Counted from the stretch's first letter, positions 50,801 through 62,974 are shown. The stretch is DNA of 64,000 bases from Strix aluco (GCF_031877795.1 NC_133932.1:19904180-19968179), one strand, 5' to 3'. A program made the numbers and translations. The notes: generated from the letters alone by a model not told the origin.

Positions 50801-53800
50801 ATTTTTTAGAACTAATGTGATTGAATCAAAAAGGCTGAATCATGAATTTAAGAAAGTCTACATTTCTACCTTAGTAGCTAGCAGCTGAATGTCCTGCTTG
50901 AAACACAGACAGTGCTATTAATCAAATTGTTATTTGTAGCCCTTGTGCACTGCGTTTTATATGAGCATGTCAGTGGGCTTCAGTAAAGTCATTCATTGCA
51001 GCCTTTGTTGAAGGGAACTGCAAGTGTGCCAGTGCAGTGGATGCAGGGTGCCTGCAGTAACCTTGGAATCAGAAGTACTGGGCAGTGTCAGCGGATCCCC
51101 CATCCTAGCTTCATGTGACCCAGCTCCCATCAGGAAGCAGTCTAGCTTAATTGGAGGGGATTGCACGTAACCCAGTAAGCCTTTCCAAGAGCCAGAATTT
51201 ACTAATTGGGGCAGGGTGCTGTGAAAGCAGCTATACTGCTCCCTTCCCAAGCTGGTACAGCTCTAGAGCAATGGCTGTAGGTATAGCTAGGCACAGCTGG
51301 CTACCCTGAAACATGTAGGTCTGTGCAAGCTCGGCAATGTTTGCATTACAAGATTTTACATAGCTTAGACATGCTTCACAGAACAGTGGCTTCAATTCCC
51401 AAGGATGTGTCAAGTTCCTGGAAAAAGCAGGAAAGTGATCCACTAATCCAAGTTGTTGGTTTGGTACTTTGGTTAGTGATCTGGGTGCTTTGCTAGACAG
51501 CTATCACCTGCTTTTTTTTCCCATCCAGTTCAGCAGCTAATACTACGTAAATTATATATTAAGGAAATATTATTTTATAATTAATCTTTTAGAAGCTTCA
51601 GCTTCAACCTTGTTATGCTTTAAATAACAACAATTAGCACTTGAGGTTTTTGTTAGTTTCTGAAGTCAGCTAGCACTTAATGTTGGTAAACTGACACCTT
51701 TGGTAGTTTGTATTACTAGCCAGTATCGATATAGGCTAAACCCAAAATTTATCAAGTCTAACACCCATAGGTAGGAAAGAACCTAGATACATATACACAC
51801 AGCATATTGCACATTAATTAATGTACAGACATGCGTTGGGTTTCAGAGAAGATAAATCTCTACTTGGATCTGTGTATATGGCGTGCAATGCTAATAAGAC
51901 AGTTCTTACTCAGCAAAGTGACTCAACAGCTGGTATAAATATAGCCAGGTTTGGAGTCTCTTGTGTGCCAGGAGAGACTGTATTATAAAAGTTGATATGG
52001 TTTCGGAGACGGAAAAGTTCTTGGCAGAATTTTCCCTTGCAAGATGATGGTTTTAGGACTTTGCTCTGTTTTGCTGAAAAACTGCCAGTAGCATCCGAGG
52101 CAGTACTTGGTCACAGCAGTTGGCAGAGATGTCAGTGCTATTGGCCATGTGTTGGGGATGAGAGGGCCAGATCTCAGCCGGGGAGGTGTCTGTAAGCAAC
52201 TTCACGGTGAGGGCTCTCCGACCTTGAGCTGCGCCTTCGTGACCAAAGGCGGGTAGTGCCAGCAGGTGAAGGAAGTGACTGGCACTCGAGCCCTCCTCTT
52301 AAAAATCCAGGGAAGGCATTGATGCCAGGAAGGCTGCTGGCGTCCTTTCACCCCCAGAGTGCTTGTCCTGTCCTCGCTAGGCACTGCTGCTCTGCCCTGG
52401 ACCACTGTGCTGCTGCCTTTGTAATCTGCGTCCAATCCCCCTCGTCCTAGCCCAGCCTACTCCTAGTTATTTATTTCACACCATTTAGAAGTGCTACTTG
52501 TTGCCAAGGTTTTTTACCCCTCTTTTCCTCCTTATTTGCCAGCGACAGCCACACGCTGCTCACAAAGGAGACTGGTGTGATTAAAAGACCTCCGTTACTA
52601 AGGTAGCCATGGCAACAGCCTCCTTGGAGGTCTTTGTTGCCTGCTAAAACTTTGATCTCCAAGAAGGGCTGCTGCTGTTTCTCCCTCCAGTTGAAGAGAA
52701 GGATGGGAAGAAAGAATAAAGTTTACTCCGAGCAGAGGGAGCATGGAGGAACTCACTGGAGAGCCATGCTCTCCCAATAAATCTCACAGCAGCTTCCTTG
52801 GAAAAGTATCTGATTTACAAGGGCCACACTTCCACTCCCGTGCTTTCCAGCCTCCCCTCAGGGCAGTGTCCCATGCCAGAGGCCTCTTGCTGTGGCACAG
52901 CTTGGCAAATTTTTCTGCCACTGAGGAAGAAATAGTTTCCTCTGTAGCTGCTGCCTCCCATGATCCCACTGCTGCGGGTAGTGCTGCGGAGGCAGCCCTC
53001 AACAGGGAAACCAATTCAACAGTTATCTCCATATTTACCCAATATTTATCACATTTATGCAATTGCCAGTATTTACCATGTTCCCGTATTTACCCAATTG
53101 CCATGTTCCTGACTGCACCTGCGCCTGCTTTATTCATGTCATCATTTCTTTTCAGCTGCACCACTTACCCTAATTATTTTTGTGTCTCTTCTCTGCAGAC
53201 TGTCTGCTAATTGTCTGCTTGACTCCAGGTCCTCCCAGATCTGCTGCTTTTTGCTCTCTCGCTCTGTCACCCGCCTACCTCCTGTGTATTAACTCCTGTC
53301 CTCGCTCATCTCTTCTGTATCTCTGCACCTTCCGGAGCCGCTCTGCACCCCCTCAGCTTTTCCTCTCCCATTCCTCCTCCTGCACTCTGCCAGTGCAGAC
53401 TGGGGGCTCGCAGGCTTCGAGGCTGGCTGGGGCCTGGGCCCTGTGGGGTGCCCGGCGAGAGGCCGCTGCGGGTGGGTAAAGCCCCGCAGCCACACGGTGG
53501 GAATAGAGACGGGAGTGTGTCCCAGATCCGTGCTGGAACGAGGACAAGTTCCTAGCTTCAACAGAGCCGCCTGGAACAACCCCGGTAAATGCGGCCATCG
53601 TCTCTTCCCTCTTTCCCCTGGGGTGTCTTGCTGGGTGAGAGCTTGCACAGAGGACAGGTAGCCCTGGCGGGTGGGGGCACAGAGCTGCGACTTGGCAGCC
53701 GTGCCCAGCAGCCGTGTCTTGGAGTGCCTGCCGTCCTCTTTCTCAGGCAGGCAGAGCCGCCATGCAGAGGTGATGTGGCCACATGGTCTCTTGGCAGGAT

Positions 53801-56800
53801 GTTTTACAAAATTGTTTTCTCCCCACCGATTGCTATCTAGCCCCAGCCCTCCACCTTAAGGTTTCCTTAAAAACCGAGAGAAGTGAGGTGAGCTTAATGC
53901 CCATGGCAGGAGCAGCCTGGGCATAGAGAGCTGGGAGGGCACCAGCCGTGGGTGCTGTGGCTGCCTCCTGGCTGGCGTTTCAGCCGTGGGTCCAAAAGGC
54001 AGCCTGGCTCACTGAAACCCTGCCCTCTGCCACAGCTTCGGGCACTGCGTGACACCCCGGGCCCCCTCCGCCGGGTACCACCTGGCTTTGGGGTGTGCCC
54101 AGGCCCGGGCCAGGCTTGCACAGGCCAGGCAGGCGAGAGTCAGCGGCGGCCCTCGCTTCCCCTGAGCCGTCCTGTCCCTGCACCCCGCGGCTGGCGGGCG
54201 GGCTGGCGGGAGCTTGTGCTCCACTTGTTGCTGGCAGCCGGAGGAGAGTCGCCTTCAATGAGGGGCAGTGGCGGGAGCCTCCCGTTGCCGTGGCAACCGT
54301 GAGGCAGCCGTGGCGGCGGGCAGCCCCCTCCTGTTGGCTTCTCCCGCAGGGGGAAGAGCAGGGTGTGGAGAAGAGTTATCAGTGAATTAATTCGGCCCAG
54401 GACAGGGAGGGGGGAGAGCTGGGGTGCGCTGAAAGCTGCGGGGGGCACAGCAGTCCAGAGGCGGGCTTTGTGCTTGCTGGCTGTCAGCTGGGCTAGTCAA
54501 GGCGGCAGAGTTCAGGCTGAGCTGGGGTCGGGTTCGCTGCTGCCTCGGTCCTCCCGGGCTTTGTGCATTCCCCACTGGTGGCTCTGGGGCCCCCGGGGCT
54601 CGCTGGCAGGGCAGGGGAAGCAAATTCCCCAAGCAGATACTCAACAGAGCCGTGAGGCTGCACAAGCAGGGAAATACTTGACTGCTCGTAGGTAGCTCAG
54701 AGGAACTGTTTCAGCTGTCTTTGTAACAAGTTACCAAGTTCTCAAGCAGTTATTTCTGAGGGATGCTTCTTCCTCCTTGGACATGTGGTGCCTCCTGATG
54801 CCATAAGACCCAGCACTAGCAGGGATCAGGGCTCTGTGAGTAGGTTCAAAATAAAGCAGGTGCCTATTTGGACTCAAGAGATGGAGCTTCTGCTCTTTAT
54901 AGGAGTCACTCCCTTACCTCTGGTACCACAAATCCCAGCCCTAGATTAGCTCTGTACCTCCAGCTGTTTGTCCATTGGTGTCTGCTCTCAGACTAGGGCT
55001 CCACGTGAGCTTGTGCAGAGATGATAACACGAGAGGCAAGCTGCATGCCTGTGTCTGCCCGTATATTCTGCGTGCATGTGGTTCAACGTGTACATTGTTC
55101 ACATACACATGCAGAGACCTATGGAAGAATTGCATATTTTTTTGTGCATGCTGGGAAAATAAGGAATATATTTAATATGCACGTGGAATGTAATGTAAAT
55201 CTAGCATACTGTGACAGAAAGCATACATTTGTTGCATGTATTTGGAGCCCACTTGTGGCACCGAAGACTTAAGCCACACATACGTTGTATCTCGTGTACC
55301 TGTATCTTGTGAGCAGAAAGCGTATGTGAGCACTTTCCCATAACAAGCTAGCTGTGAGCAGTTTGGACACTTGATCCTTTCAGAAAATGGACTGCTAAGA
55401 ATGTCATGAAACTCTTTGTATATGTAGATAAAAATGTTGCAGTAGACTGATGGCAAGAGTCCCCCTTCAAAGTAGTAAATTATCTGAAGGATCAGCGTTG
55501 TATCTTTTGCTAAGGCTTCAGGAGCACCTCATCACGATGGCGTTACTGTGAGTACTAGACAGCTTTGATGAGTTGCAACTGGTTGCAAAGCACTGCCTGC
55601 ATTCAGAGTATGTTTATTGTGGCTCCAGCAGGCATCCTTGTGGATTTTTGATCTCTACAGAACCTCTGCTGAAGCACTGAGAAAAAACGCACAGTGGGAG
55701 TTTCATTATAACACTCTTCAAGGACAGACTAGAGGCCAAGGAACTTGGGATCCAGTTCGTCATTGTGCCTGAGTGCTGCTTAGTGCAGGACCTCAAGGGC
55801 ATGTGGGGAGGTTAAAGGTAGCTTTCTACCCCTTTTGCACTGGCTTACCCGTAGCTGCTTATGTTATATTCACAATGTATGTCTCTCTTCAGAGTGCAGC
55901 TCTCCTACCTTGTGCATGTCTTTAAAACACCTAGCATGATCCTGGTGCTACATGAAAGAGTATGCAGCACAGCTGCACATAGGGCAGTTCTGCAATGCAC
56001 AGGTGTGTGTAAATTATAGCTGAACACTGTGCAGGATGTTTGCTGTGTGTTAGAAATATCCCAGACATTCAGTGCCAAAACAAATAGGTACCAAGCTGCC
56101 TTTGGGCTTGGATTTTGTTTGTATTCAGTTATAAATTAGAAGTTGACTTGCTTTTTTTTTTTTAATTTTGCAAAGTGATTCCACAGATTTCTACACGAAT
56201 CCTTCCCTGGTTGGTTTGCTTCGCTTGAGAGATGGCCTTATATCACACAACCTCACCAAGTTGCTCGTGCATCTTGAAATAAGTAGCACGTACTCACAGT
56301 CATGCTTCAAGACTCCTTTCCTGGGGCTGTCTTTGCAATTGCAGAGCCCCACACGGAGAGCATCACCCACGGGTGTTGGATGCATGTGCCTGACTTGTCA
56401 AGGGCCTTGGGTTAAAGATGTTTTGCATCCATCCAAACTACATCAGTACATTTTTAAAGTAAACTAAATCCTTCTGTTTGAGGGCTGTTGTGCATTTCCA
56501 GGAGCTTTCTGCATGTGTAGAACATAACTCCAGAAAGATGTTACCGTGTAACCACGCTAAGGGGACCTCCCTCTTCTTGTCATTTTGTGCCTAGATCGGA
56601 GAAGCTCTGTTCCAGATTCTTTCCCCCCAGCTCTGCTGATAAAGATAAAATGCAAGGACACAGAAATGGCAGAAGTGCAGAGGCAGACACCAGACATCGA
56701 GCAGGATGACATCTATGGTTGATAGGAATTCACTTAACAGTGCAAGTGGGCTGATGAGGAAGGGGACTGGAGCCTAAAGCAGGGGCTGGGGAGTGTGTTT

Positions 56801-59800
56801 TTCTTGCAGTAACCTCTCTCCTTGTTCTCCTCCTTCTGTCTTTTCTAGGCAGGACAGGGCTGCTTGCTGATCTCTTGCCCAGTTTTGCTGTGGAGATTAT
56901 GCCAGGTATTCAGTCATTTCACCTTTCAATCACCCAGTCCTCTGTCATCTTGTCTGTTTATCCTTCTGCAGCATCTCTGTGGTGTACGTTTCACTCGTAT
57001 GTGTGTTTTATCTGGGTATAAAAAGAGAAAAGCCTATCGCTTACTGGAGAAGTGTGTTGGGTTGAGATCTGAGAGCGCTGATGCTGGGGCTTGGGGGAGG
57101 AATGGCCATGCTGGGAGCCAACGTACAGAGATGATTGATGCCATGCCAGAATCCGTGTGAGGGCAGAAATGCCAGCGCTGTTCAGGGGAGGTTTTATGTC
57201 AAGCTCTCTGTTCTCCCCCTGCTAGCACAAAGGTAACACTGCTCCAGCCTGCGAGAACTCGGCAGCCTCGTGTGCCCCTATGGCTTTGTACGTCAGCTGC
57301 TCTTGTGCAGCAGGAACTTCCTCTGCCCAGACCCTGTCCTGCGGGTACCATTATAGCCATCACCACAGATGGTAGTACAGGAGGTGCTAGAAACAGAGCA
57401 CTGGTTAGCAACCCATCAGTGGCACAGCCTCTCTTGTGCTGCGTGGCCAGGGTGTTATCTAGGTAACACCAGGTGGTTGGACCAGACATGAGAGCTCTGT
57501 GCCCATGATAAATCCCTTGCTATAGCCAAACTAATGAGAGCCACCAGTTCTGGCACTCCTTGCAGAGGAAACAGAGACTGTGCAACAGATTGTCCTTGAA
57601 AGGGAAAAGCTGTGAGAACATTTAGCCCTTGAGTCATCTGATCATCCCCTGACGGTGCCCAAGCAGTGTTTCTTTCACACGTTTGTGCAAAAATGCAACT
57701 CCACATAAATGTGTGAAGTTATTTTCAAGTCTGTCCCAGAGATGCAAACGGAGAGAAGACAGACACTCCCCCGCTTCCAGTGTAACCCAGAGCTCCAAGG
57801 AAGTTCAGCATGGCAGGAGAGGGATTGGTCTTTTCAGCATAGACAGAGGTTGATTCTCTGTTGCCTAACACTTCTTTTTCCCCACTATTTACAATTTTAT
57901 TGACTGGGTATAAAGTTCTTGTGTGTTGGCTAGGTAGCTTTCTGGTACCCCCACTGCATGGGTATAAGCAACAAGAAAGTGTAAAAGGCAGCGGCAAACC
58001 CCATTACAGCTGTTAGCATTGGCTGTTACCTGAATAAAAAAAAGCAGGTGCTTCTGCAAGAACAGAACAGTAGCTTCCAGGCAGTGAGGGGACACAGCAT
58101 TTCAGCTTGGTAGTCATTTGAATCTCAGGGTTACACACTTCTATCTGGAACTGGTTGAATCCCAGTTTTGTGCATAAAGGAGAAGCTAGCGGGCTCTTTT
58201 GCTGTTTTCTTAACCTCATCAGAGAAGCAAATGGTCTAACTTCCCATGAAGTAAAATTCTTCCTGATTCATAGGTCCCTGTGAGTGGGACACTGATTTCA
58301 AACATCCTCTCCCAGTGCTGAGTGAGTATCTTGCAACGTGCAATGGACATACTAACCTGACCTCCTTTTGTACTCCTAGAACGTTTTCAGAGAGACCACA
58401 GATACACTTAAAATGGACTTGCTGTTTGGTTTTTTCCTCTACCAGGCTTTTATCCTTTATGGAGTAGTTGTGAACTGTTCACTAATAGCTCTGGAGATCT
58501 GACACCTGAGCTTCATTGCATAGCTGTGGCTGGGCACTTCTGTCATGCGATACTATTTCACCGCCTTCTCTGTGTCAGTCAGTGATGGTCATAGAGAGCA
58601 AGATGAGAACATGACAAAAGAAAAAGCCCCTGAGCTGTTGCCCTGCTTGGATTGGCATAGATTAGGAAGGACGGGAAAGGATAGTCTGGCTCGCTATGCT
58701 GCTTGCTATCCTGAGAGAAGGCTGGGTTTGGCCTTTCTCTCTCCCACTGGATCGCTTTTTTTGATGTGCTTTTTAATAGACTAATGCAGCAAGCTTCACC
58801 TCTCCTGCTGCAAGGCAGGCTTTTGAGTCCCTCCATTCCCTCAAATCCCTGCTTTGCTTCAGCTTCAACCTGAATTCATCTTTTCTTGTACAGAGATGAC
58901 CAGAGCTGTGTAACATCAGTAACTTCAGATGAAGTTATATGGAGACCTTGTATGATGGCATTAATATTTCCTTAACGCTCCTAGAAATTCCTCCTCTATT
59001 GGGCATAAGATTACATTTGCCATTTTTGTGACTGTATTGCTTAAGTGGTCACAGATGTCCTAGGACGGAATAGTATACTGGATCATTTCTCTTGGTTTTC
59101 GGTTCTTTTCAACTAATGAAGTCCTGTTCAAAACAGAAGTTGTTTTTAATCTTTGAACATGTGACCTTGAAAGTATTGCTGCATACCTTGAAATTCAGTA
59201 TATTGCTGCATTTCATGTTTCTTATTGTAGGCCCAAGGACAACTGGCCCTTTCTGTAACATATCCCAGTCTTCATCTTTAGTAACAATGCTTCCCTGCCT
59301 CTTACCCTCAGGATACATTAACACATTCCTATTTTCTGTGACAAGGTCATTCATGAAAATATTAAACAAGATAGCTTGTAGAACTGGCACTTGAGGAACT
59401 GTATCAGTAATCTCCTCTCAGCTCTTACTTTTTCATTCATGAATGCTTCCCTCCAGACATTTCCTTATTCATTAGCTGAATTTTTCTCAGCATATAGTAA
59501 CTTCACAAAAAAAAATAAATTACTCCACAAGGACCAAAATTATCTGCAAATTTAAATGAAATTCATCTGTTTCAGCCAAAAAAGAAATAAAATGTTCAAA
59601 AAATATAAAACATTTCACTTGACACTTCTGAAATGAAGTGTTTTGATTTGTAAATGCCAGATCTTTCACTGACATTTCTTAAAGGAAATTTTAAGTTCTA
59701 GATTAAAAATGGCATTTAAAAAAGAGAATTGTTTGTAAAAGACTTAAGGAAAACTGCAACAAAGCGAAGAATTTCTTTTGTACAAATAGAATGATGTGGA

Positions 59801-62800
59801 TGAATCAAAAATGACACTTCTTAGTTTTGCATTGTATTAAGAACTAGAAAAAACTTCTGTTTTGATTGTTCAGAGTGGAATGTTTTTCCTTGACTTTTCA
59901 TCTTAGCAATGCAGGTGAGAGGTGCATTAGTTTTCCAGTGTGATTCTGTACTCACATTGCAATCCTTGTATCAATACTTCTTGATCTTAAATAATAATGT
60001 ACCAGGAGACCCCTTAGTGATCACTGGATTTCTGTTTGGAAACAGTGGTCTACTGCTTTTTTTCATTGCTTTCTTACTGTCTTTCTAAGGTGGTTGAATA
60101 ACCGCCTGGGTACACCTGGAGTCTCCTCACCTGCAGTCTGACTTCTAGATAGGTTGGAGCATCTCTCTGATGTAAAACCAACTTCAAGTCTCCTATACAT
60201 TCAGAATCTTGATATTTCATAGAATCATAGAATGGTTTGGGCTGGAAGGGACCTTAAAGATCCTCTAGTTCCAACCCCCCTGCCATGGGCAGGGACACCT
60301 TCCACTAGACCAGGTTGCTCAAAGCCCCGTCCAACCTGGCCTTGAACACTGCCAGGGAGGGGGCAGCCACAGCTTCTCTGGGCAACCTGTGCCAGTGTCT
60401 CACCACCCTCATGGGAAAGAATTCTTACTTTAGTCTAATCTAAATCTAGCTTCTTTTAGTTTAAAACCGTTACCCCTCATCCTATCCCTACACTCCCTGA
60501 TCAAGAGTCCCTCCCCATCTTTCCTGTAGCCCCCTTTAGGTACTGGAAGGCCGCTATAAGGTCTCCCCAGAGCCTTCTCCAGGCTGAACAACCCCAACTC
60601 TCTCAGCCTGTCCTCACAGGGGAGGTGCTCCAGCCCCCTGATCATCTTTGTGGCCTCCTCTGGACTCACACGAGCAGGTCCATGTCCTTCTGGTGTTGGG
60701 GGCCCCAGAGCTGGACACAGCACTGCAGGTGGGGTCTCACAAGAGAGGATTAGAGAGGGGAAATTCCCCTCCGTTGACCTGCTGGCCACACTTCTCTTGA
60801 TGCAGCCCAGGATGTGGTTGCCTTTCTGGGCTGTGAGCACATATTGCTGGCTCATAGTCAGTTTTCCATCCACCAACACCCCCAAGTCCTTCTCCTCAGG
60901 GCTGCTCTCAATCCACTCATTGCCCAGCCTGTATTGTGCTTGGGATTGCCTCGACCCATGTGCAGGTCCGGATGTGTTCACTGACCATTTCCTTAATCCA
61001 GGGAATCCCCATGTGGCAGTAGGTGTGGCCCTGTGCACACAATCCCCTGTAGTTTGCAAGGTGGCCAGATGCAGAACTGGGACCTGCCCCTGCAGGGTGG
61101 GCTGGGCACCTGCATCCACCACAGCTGCTGCCACTGCAGATTTCCCAGCAGCAAAGTTTGAGAAACTTTTTCTCACTCCCTTTCCCATTCAAACCCCATC
61201 CTGGTTTTTGTGGAGCAGCTCTTCTGTGCTTTCACTTGTAGGGTGTTTTCAGCCACTCCCTTTCAGGGCCCGGCAGACATCATGTGAGGCTTCAGTGGGA
61301 TTAAAAAAAAAAGTGGTTGTTAGGTTCCCTGGCTGGCCTGCAGCGCCTGAATAGGATGTTCGTTCAGCACATTCAAAAGAATAATTGCATGCGTGGGCCT
61401 AGTTGCGAAGGGGCAGGCCTGGCTCATTTACTGGGCTATTTTTAGCGTGCTTTTCACCATCGTTTGTCCCATTAAAACTAGAATGTGGGTAGGGAACAAA
61501 CACACAAGCAGGGCTTGAACATGGCCAGGAAGAATGAGTCTTTGATGAGATCCAAATGCTAATGGAGCGTGTCCTGCAGGATTCGTACAGGTCTGGTGTG
61601 GGGTGAAGGGTTTCTGTGCTGGGGGACCAGAGCTCCCACCTCTGTGCAGCTTGCCTGTTGGCCAGCCAGAGACATTGCAAGAAGGGACCGTGTTTCTGCA
61701 GCTCCATTTCTCACTGTCATGTGCCATTTCTGCTTCAACACAGAGGGGGACGTAGTACTAGACCCGCAGGAAGTCCACTTCTGTTATTCACCTATCTGTT
61801 TTGCCCCTGTGCTCTCTCCTGGGAGGATGTTGCTGGTGTTCCCTTCCACAGTGATTGCAGTCCTGTAAGTATCTCCCTTTCTCCCCTTATTTTCCAGAGT
61901 GGGTCTTTGTGGGCCTGGTGATCCTGGGGGCGTTCCTGTTCTTCCTCCTGGTTGGGATCTGCTGGTGCCAGTGCTGCCCACACAGCTGCTGCTGTTACGT
62001 CCGCTGCCCCTGCTGTCCTGAGTCCTGCTGCTGTCCCCGGGCGCGTGAGTGACCCTGTCCAAGCCTGGTGCAAATCTTCTCACACACTTCTGCTCCCTGG
62101 CAGAACAGGAGGAGAATCTGCTCATATTGCTTCCTTTGCCCTGAGCACTTTGCTTGACTAAGAACTAGTTCTTAGGGGGTGAAGCATCTGACCTATTGCT
62201 CAATGGTTGAGCGCTCAAAGTTAATTACAAATGTAATTCCGCGAACCCTCCCTGCCTTGGCAGCTGTGCCTGCTCCTCAAAGTGTCATGCTCCCCTTCCA
62301 GAGTTGTTGTTGTGTCAGTGAATGTTGTGGGTCAGAGCTAAGAGCATCCTGGGAGGTTTGTTCCTGGCAATGCAAAGCAGCTGCCCTCTACAACAGTGCA
62401 AAATCATCGCAGCCCAGCAAGGTTCCTGGTCAGGCTCAGGCAGACTGTCAACTTTGATGAGCCTCATCCCTGCTACTTGAGTCATCCGTTGTTTTTAAAG
62501 CCAAACTGCCACTAAATCACAGCAGTGGAAATGCCGGCTGTAACATGCTGAATGTCCTTCGGTTGCTGGGCATCTTGCAGTGCTCTTCTGACCCGCCATG
62601 TGCACTTCTCACTTCTCAGATTCCCCTCAGTGCCCTTTGATGCTTAGAGAAATTCAGATTGGTCCTTGTCCTTTCATTTGTCCAGTTGTCTCCTGTGTGT
62701 TGTCACCAGTGTTGGTGATGTGCAGGTTTCGGCCACGTGCCGTGTGGGTCCGTGGGAGGCTGGTGTGATGCTGACTGCTGTTCTTCTTCTTTTCCAGTGT

Positions 62801-62974
62801 ATGTAGCCGGCAAGGCAGCAAAAGCTGGCTACCCTCCCGCAGTCTCTACCATGCCCGGTCCGTACTACATACCCAGTGTTCCTGTAGCTGGTGTCCCCTC
62901 TCCTGCGGTGCTGATGGATAAGTCGCACCCCCCTCCCTTAGCCCCAAGTGACTCCAGCGGAGGAAGCCAAAATG
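35788..62974 (+). CDS. ILDR2: Immunoglobulin-like domain-containing receptor 2, 5' six exons (partial)
   Basis: ILDR2 (angulin-3, LSR/ILDR family) is a single-pass type I membrane protein linked to tricellular junctions, ER lipid handling and T-cell inhibition. Six exons of 46, 333, 120, 57, 147 and 177 bp join in phase (every junction splits a codon after its first base) to give 293 residues plus one base. A signal peptide lies at 1 to about 19. The Ig V domain spans about 21-166, with disulphide Cys42 and Cys145 (DSGLYYC, 139-145), Trp56, and further Cys62 and Cys93. A short stalk follows (168-186). The transmembrane helix is at 187-208. A juxtamembrane segment 207-231 has 13 Cys, probably palmitoylated. 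The cytoplasmic tail then begins ([11 protein letters not shown]). The rest of the tail lies beyond the window; human is about 639 residues. Exon 2-6 sequence clearly favours ILDR2 over ILDR1 and LSR. Confidence 0.95.
37787..37827 (+). repeat. GT/GTGA-rich microsatellite
   Basis: An imperfect run of GTGTGTGAGTGAGTGTGAGC followed by further GT units. Confidence 0.8.
39181..39878 (+). mobile_element. 5'-truncated CR1 LINE in ILDR2 intron 1
   Basis: Begins at AGCAGCCCTGAGGAGAAGGA (ORF2 [15 protein letters not shown]). It runs through [13 protein letters not shown] and ends with TTCCAACCCAAACCATTCTA and the 8-bp tail TGATTCTA. Several frameshifts are present. Same subfamily as the copy at 60217. 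Confidence 0.93.
41411..41460 (+). mobile_element. CR1 3'-end scrap
   Basis: About 50 bp of CR1 3' UTR: ACTAGATGATCTTTAAG, CCTTCCAACCCAAACC, ATGATTCTA. Confidence 0.8.
45744..46076 (+). CDS. ILDR2: ILDR2 coding exon 2 (most of the Ig V domain)
   Basis: Residues 17-126: [67 protein letters not shown], ending VSIVH with a split Asp. Acceptor TTTTAG, donor GTAACT. Confidence 0.97.
46077..47167 (+). other. ILDR2: ILDR2 intron 2
   Basis: 1.1 kb with no repeat or exon recognised. Confidence 0.6.
47168..47287 (+). CDS. ILDR2: ILDR2 coding exon 3 (Ig domain end)
   Basis: Residues 128-166: [18 protein letters not shown], then [18 protein letters not shown], with the conserved D-x-G-x-Y-x-C motif. 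Acceptor TTTCAG, donor GTAAGC. Confidence 0.97.
49921..50099 (-). mobile_element. CR1 LINE 3' end, antisense
   Basis: Starts with the inverted tail TCATAGAATCATAGAATGG, followed by TTGGGTTGGAAGGGACTTTA and GGTTGCTCAAAGCCCCGTCC. Truncated after about 180 bp at GCAACCTGTGCCAG. Confidence 0.95.
52603..52616. promoter_or_regulatory. RFX X-box-like motif in ILDR2 intron 3
   Basis: GTAGCCATGGCAAC fits the RFX X-box pattern (GTNRCC, short spacer, RGYAAC). A sequence match only. Confidence 0.45.
53390..54640. promoter_or_regulatory. GC-rich CpG-bearing block in ILDR2 intron 3
   Basis: About 1.2 kb of elevated C+G with many CpG in an otherwise moderate-GC intron. Overlapping open frames on both strands have no recognised protein. 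It could be an intragenic CpG island, alternative promoter or enhancer (inference). Confidence 0.5.
54284..54297. promoter_or_regulatory. Near-perfect RFX X-box palindrome
   Basis: GTTGCCGTGGCAAC: two inverted half sites GTTGCC and GGCAAC with a 2-bp spacer, the optimal RFX-family binding arrangement, inside the GC-rich block. Confidence 0.6.
56849..56905 (+). CDS. ILDR2: ILDR2 coding exon 4 (stalk)
   Basis: 57 bp encoding [18 protein letters not shown] between split codons, close to identical to mammalian ILDR2. Acceptor TTCTAG, donor GTATTC. Its short size and extracellular position make it a candidate cassette exon. Confidence 0.94.
59100..59460 (-). mobile_element. Ancient CR1-like fragment, antisense
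   Basis: On the minus strand a degraded RT motif [12 protein letters not shown] is readable near 59340-59390, preceded by degenerate PVLQA in the place of the PQGSVLGP-type motif. Strongly diverged; the assignment rests on this one motif and its context. Confidence 0.45.
60217..60945 (-). mobile_element. 5'-truncated CR1 LINE, antisense, in ILDR2 intron 4
   Basis: Begins with the inverted 8-bp tail TCATAGAATCATAGAATGG. On the minus strand it encodes ORF2 C-terminal motifs [33 protein letters not shown] and [14 protein letters not shown] in a partly open frame. Same subfamily as 39181-39878 but in opposite orientation. Confidence 0.94.
61898..62044 (+). CDS. ILDR2: ILDR2 coding exon 5 (transmembrane and Cys-rich)
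   Basis: Residues 187-234: [20 protein letters not shown], then alternating Cys/Pro clusters ending CCCPRA. Acceptor TTCCAG, donor GTGAGT (starting at 62045). Losing this in-phase exon would remove the membrane anchor. Confidence 0.97.
62045..62797 (+). other. ILDR2: ILDR2 intron 5
   Basis: 0.75 kb, no repeat or exon recognised. Confidence 0.6.
62798..62974 (+). CDS. ILDR2: ILDR2 coding exon 6 (cytoplasmic tail start)
   Basis: Residues 236-293: [51 protein letters not shown]. Proline-rich tail matching ILDR2. Acceptor TTCCAG, donor GTAATT. The next exon is not in this window. Confidence 0.95.

Larger units (their letters stand above)
47288..56848 (+). other. ILDR2: ILDR2 intron 3
   Basis: 9.6 kb. 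Contains a CR1 end (49921-50099), a pyrimidine-rich tract (about 49110-49190), a GC-rich block (53390-54640) and two RFX-type palindromes. No additional exon recognised. Confidence 0.65.
56906..61897 (+). other. ILDR2: ILDR2 intron 4
   Basis: 5 kb holding an ancient antisense CR1 piece (59100-59460) and a fuller antisense CR1 (60217-60945). No further exon recognised. Confidence 0.65.

Noticed and set aside
53952-54385. Open frames in the GC-rich intron 3 block as a hidden exon
   Set aside because: Frames overlap on both strands, are Pro/Arg-rich, and no ILDR2-like or other domain can be read.
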